From Minwuia thermotolerans (GTDB taxonomy: Bacteria; Pseudomonadota; Alphaproteobacteria; Minwuiales; Minwuiaceae), in the NCBI RefSeq assembly GCF_002924445.1, contig NZ_PIGG01000064.1, positions 62,001 to 126,000 of the forward strand: a stretch of 64,000 nucleotides of DNA, read 5' to 3'. The position numbers and the translations under genes were made by a program. Shown here piece after piece: positions 61,977 through 64,000 of this stretch. A model generated the notes under the pieces. That model searched no databases. It worked only from the letters and a program-made list of their open reading frames with translations, and was not told where the DNA came from. Each line of letters begins with the position of its first letter. Position 1 is the stretch's first letter.

Positions 61977-62600
61977 ATGCCCCTCGAACTCTGGATCGCC
62001 TTCGTCCTCGCCAGCGCGGCGTTGCTCGCCGTGCCGGGACCGACGGTCATGCTGGCGGTCTCGCACGCGTTGAACGGCGGCCGGCGGACCGCGCTCGGCA
62101 CCGTGCCGGGCACCATGCTGGGCGATTTCACCGCGATGACGGTCTCGCTGGCCGGGGCGGGCGCGGTGCTGGCGGCCTCGGCGACCCTGTTCACCGTATT
62201 GAAGCTCGCGGGCGCCGCCTATCTGATCTGGCTCGGCGTGAAGCTGTGGCGGTCGAAGCCCGATCCGGCGGTGCTTGAACAGAGCATCGCTCCGGCCAGC
62301 ATGCGGTCGGTCTTCCTGCAGAGCTTCGTCGTCACGGCGCTCAACCCGAAGGGCATCGTCTTCTTCGTTGCCTTCGTGCCGCAGTTCGTCGACCCGGCCG
62401 CGCCGGTGCTCATGCAGTTCGTCGTGCTGGAGGCGACTTTCGTCATCCTCGCCGGGGTCAATGTCGCACTCTGGGCCATGGCGGCGGGGACGCTCCGCTC
62501 CCGCTTCCGACGGCCCGCGACCATGCGCCTGGTCAACCGCATCGGCGGCGGCTTCCTGATCGGCGCGGGGCTGCTGACGGCAGCGGTGCGAAGGGCGTAG
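61977..62600 (+). CDS. LysE/RhtB-family exporter
   Basis: A 207-residue membrane protein with about six helices: LWIAFVLASAALLAVPGPTVMLAVSHALNGGRRTALGTVPGTMLGDF is the family signature (VPGPTVMLxVSHALxGGRR), followed by LKLAGAAYLIWLGVKLWRS and NPKGIVFFVAFVPQFVDP. Members export amino acids such as lysine or homoserine lactone-like compounds; the substrate here is not predictable. The start is ATG 61977 with GGAG about 11 bases upstream. Confidence 0.9.
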   Translation: MPLELWIAFVLASAALLAVPGPTVMLAVSHALNGGRRTALGTVPGTMLGDFTAMTVSLAGAGAVLAASATLFTVLKLAGAAYLIWLGVKLWRSKPDPAVLEQSIAPASMRSVFLQSFVVTALNPKGIVFFVAFVPQFVDPAAPVLMQFVVLEATFVILAGVNVALWAMAAGTLRSRFRRPATMRLVNRIGGGFLIGAGLLTAAVRRA

Positions 62601-62650
62601 GGCGCGGCGGTAAAGTATCGCCGCACTTCCCGCGCGGGCCGAAATCCACT

Positions 62651-64000
62651 ATGTCCCCCGCCATGACCACCATCCAGACCGAGACCGCCCGGCGGCGGAC
62701 CTTCGCCATCATTTCCCACCCGGACGCGGGCAAGACGACGCTGACCGAGAAGCTGCTGCTGTTCGGCGGCGCGATCCAGGCCGCGGGCGCCGTCCGCGCG
62801 CGCGGCGAGCAGCGGCGCACCCGCTCCGACTGGATGAAGATGGAGCGTGAGCGCGGCATCTCGGTCTCCGCCTCGGTGATGACCTTCGACTATGGCGGCC
62901 ACGCCTTCAACCTGCTGGACACGCCGGGCCACGAGGACTTTTCCGAGGACACCTACCGCGTACTGACGGCCGTCGACTCGGCGGTGATGGTGATCGACGC
63001 CGCGCGCGGCATCGAGCCCCAGACGCGCAAGCTGTTCGAGGTCTGCCGCCTGCGCGACGTGCCCATCATCACGTTCATCAACAAGATGGACCGGGAGGCG
63101 CGCGATCCCTTCGAGCTGATGGACGAGATCGAGCAGGATCTTGCCCTCGACGTCACGCCGGCCAACTGGCCGATCGGCATGGGCCGCGATTTCCAGGGCT
63201 GTTACGACCTGATGGGCGACCGGCTGGTGCTTATGGAGCGCACCAAGGACAAGCAGGGCGACCGCATCGCCGAGGTGAAGGGCCTGGAGGACGCGCAGCT
63301 CGACCGGCTGCTGGGCGAGGCTCCGGCGGCGGAACTGCGCGAGACCGCAGAGATGGCGCGCGGTCTCTGCCCGGCCTTCGACCGCCAGGCCTATCGCGAC
63401 GGCACCATGACACCGGTCTTCTTCGGCAGCGCGCTGAACGCCTTCGGCGTGCAGGACCTGCTGGACGCGCTGGGCGCCTTCGCGCCGCCGCCGCGCCCGC
63501 TGCAATCGGACGTCCGCATGGTCCAGCCCGAGGAGGACAAGGTCTCCGGCTTCGTCTTCAAGATTCAGGCGAACATGGACCCCAAGCACCGCGACCGCGT
63601 CGCCTTCGTGCGCATGGTCTCGGGCCATTTCAAACGCGGCCAGCGGCTGAAGCACGTGCGCACGGGCAAGTCGCTCGCCGTCTCCAACCCGGTGATGTTC
63701 CTGGCCGGCGACCGCGCCACCACCGAGGAAGCCTGGCCGGGCGATATCATCGGCATTCCGAACCACGGCCAGCTTTCCATCGGCGACACGCTGACCGAGG
63801 GCGAGGACCTGCGTTTCCGAGGCGTGCCGAGCTTCGCGCCGGAACTGCTGCAGCGGGTCCGGGCCACCGACCCCATGCGCGCCAAGCATCTGGGCGCGGC
63901 GTTGCAGCAGCTGGCGGAGGAGGGCGTGGCGCGCGTCTTCAAGCCGCGCTTCGGCGCCGACTGGGTGGTCGGGGTGCTGGGCGCGCTGCAGTTCGACGTG
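62651..64000 (+). CDS. prfC: Peptide chain release factor 3, C-terminus cut by window end
   Basis: 450 codons of a translational GTPase that recycles RF1/RF2 from the ribosome; family length is about 530, so roughly the last 80 residues are outside. G1 is FAIISHPDAGKTTLTEKLLL, the effector region RTRSDWMKMERERGISVSAS, G3 NLLDTPGHEDFSEDTYRVL, G4 ITFINKMDREARDP and the G5 region GSALNAFGVQDLLDAL. The sequence reaches VVGVLGALQFDV, a typical RF3 motif. The start may be ATG 62651 or the in-frame ATG 62663. Confidence 0.94.
   Translation, partial: MSPAMTTIQTETARRRTFAIISHPDAGKTTLTEKLLLFGGAIQAAGAVRARGEQRRTRSDWMKMERERGISVSASVMTFDYGGHAFNLLDTPGHEDFSEDTYRVLTAVDSAVMVIDAARGIEPQTRKLFEVCRLRDVPIITFINKMDREARDPFELMDEIEQDLALDVTPANWPIGMGRDFQGCYDLMGDRLVLMERTKDKQGDRIAEVKGLEDAQLDRLLGEAPAAELRETAEMARGLCPAFDRQAYRDGTMTPVFFGSALNAFGVQDLLDALGAFAPPPRPLQSDVRMVQPEEDKVSGFVFKIQANMDPKHRDRVAFVRMVSGHFKRGQRLKHVRTGKSLAVSNPVMFLAGDRATTEEAWPGDIIGIPNHGQLSIGDTLTEGEDLRFRGVPSFAPELLQRVRATDPMRAKHLGAALQQLAEEGVARVFKPRFGADWVVGVLGALQFDV

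Overview
The window is ordinary-looking chromosome of a high-GC alphaproteobacterium. It is most like the Rhodospirillales or a neighbouring order, but the order is inferred from gene content only. The supporting signs are a GlpSTPQUV-type glycerol ABC importer, an hmu haem locus with an alphaproteobacterial-style Fur box, an Hsp20 gene behind a ROSE-like RNA thermometer, a cysteine-free ribosomal protein L31, and an FnrL-type box before hemN. I see no phage, transposase, integrase, rRNA or CRISPR array. Genes are dense, most operons have overlapping ATGA/GTGA/TTGA junctions, and no gap between genes exceeds about 290 bases.

Regions. 1-7.0 kb: glycerol utilisation, with glpD-glpR leftward and glpV-S-T-P-Q-U rightward; glpP carries a one-base frameshift. 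7.0-16.6 kb: anaerobic haem synthesis (hemN behind an FNR box), a CaCA-type membrane protein, a phospholipase D-like protein, a Pmp3 peptide, a PAS_5 protein, the NAD pair pncC-nadE, and a six-BON-domain periplasmic protein. 16.7-19.7 kb: an eight-EF-hand secreted protein beside an OmpR/HisKA two-component system. 20-29.6 kb: a TRAP transporter followed by a MaoC-like protein and an acyl-CoA synthetase, facing a second synthetase, a CitE-type lyase and a MaoC hydratase; together these look like uptake and CoA-dependent breakdown of an organic acid. 29.7-33 kb: dienelactone hydrolase, DUF6152 and membrane proteins, a carboxymuconolactone decarboxylase-like protein and an SDR.

33-41 kb: hsp20 with RpoH promoter and thermometer, rpmE, tRNA-Leu(CAA), alanine dehydrogenase, then a complete haem acquisition operon (IsdG-type monooxygenase, HemP, TonB receptor, ABC importer). 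41-46 kb: panB, a small lipoprotein, a PNPOx-like protein and pntAB. 45.8-49 kb: a PhoPQ-like two-component system with two PepSY-type genes, preceded by an 11-bp repeat array. 49-54.3 kb: pcaF-like thiolase and a peptide-type ABC transporter without a binding-protein gene. 54.3-64 kb: hisI, an orphan sensor kinase, glycerate kinase-pyruvate kinase, a crotonase/AtuA/AtuA-like set, a LysE-type exporter and the start of prfC.

The most rewarding observations are the RpoH plus ROSE double control of hsp20, the split of canonical and degenerate ATPase motifs between GlpS and GlpT, the glpP frameshift, the CTG start of dctM, the phased repeats before the PepSY/TCS operon, and a 17-codon start-to-stop ORF where a binding-protein gene would be expected. 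I found no convincing wholly new defence or mobile system.
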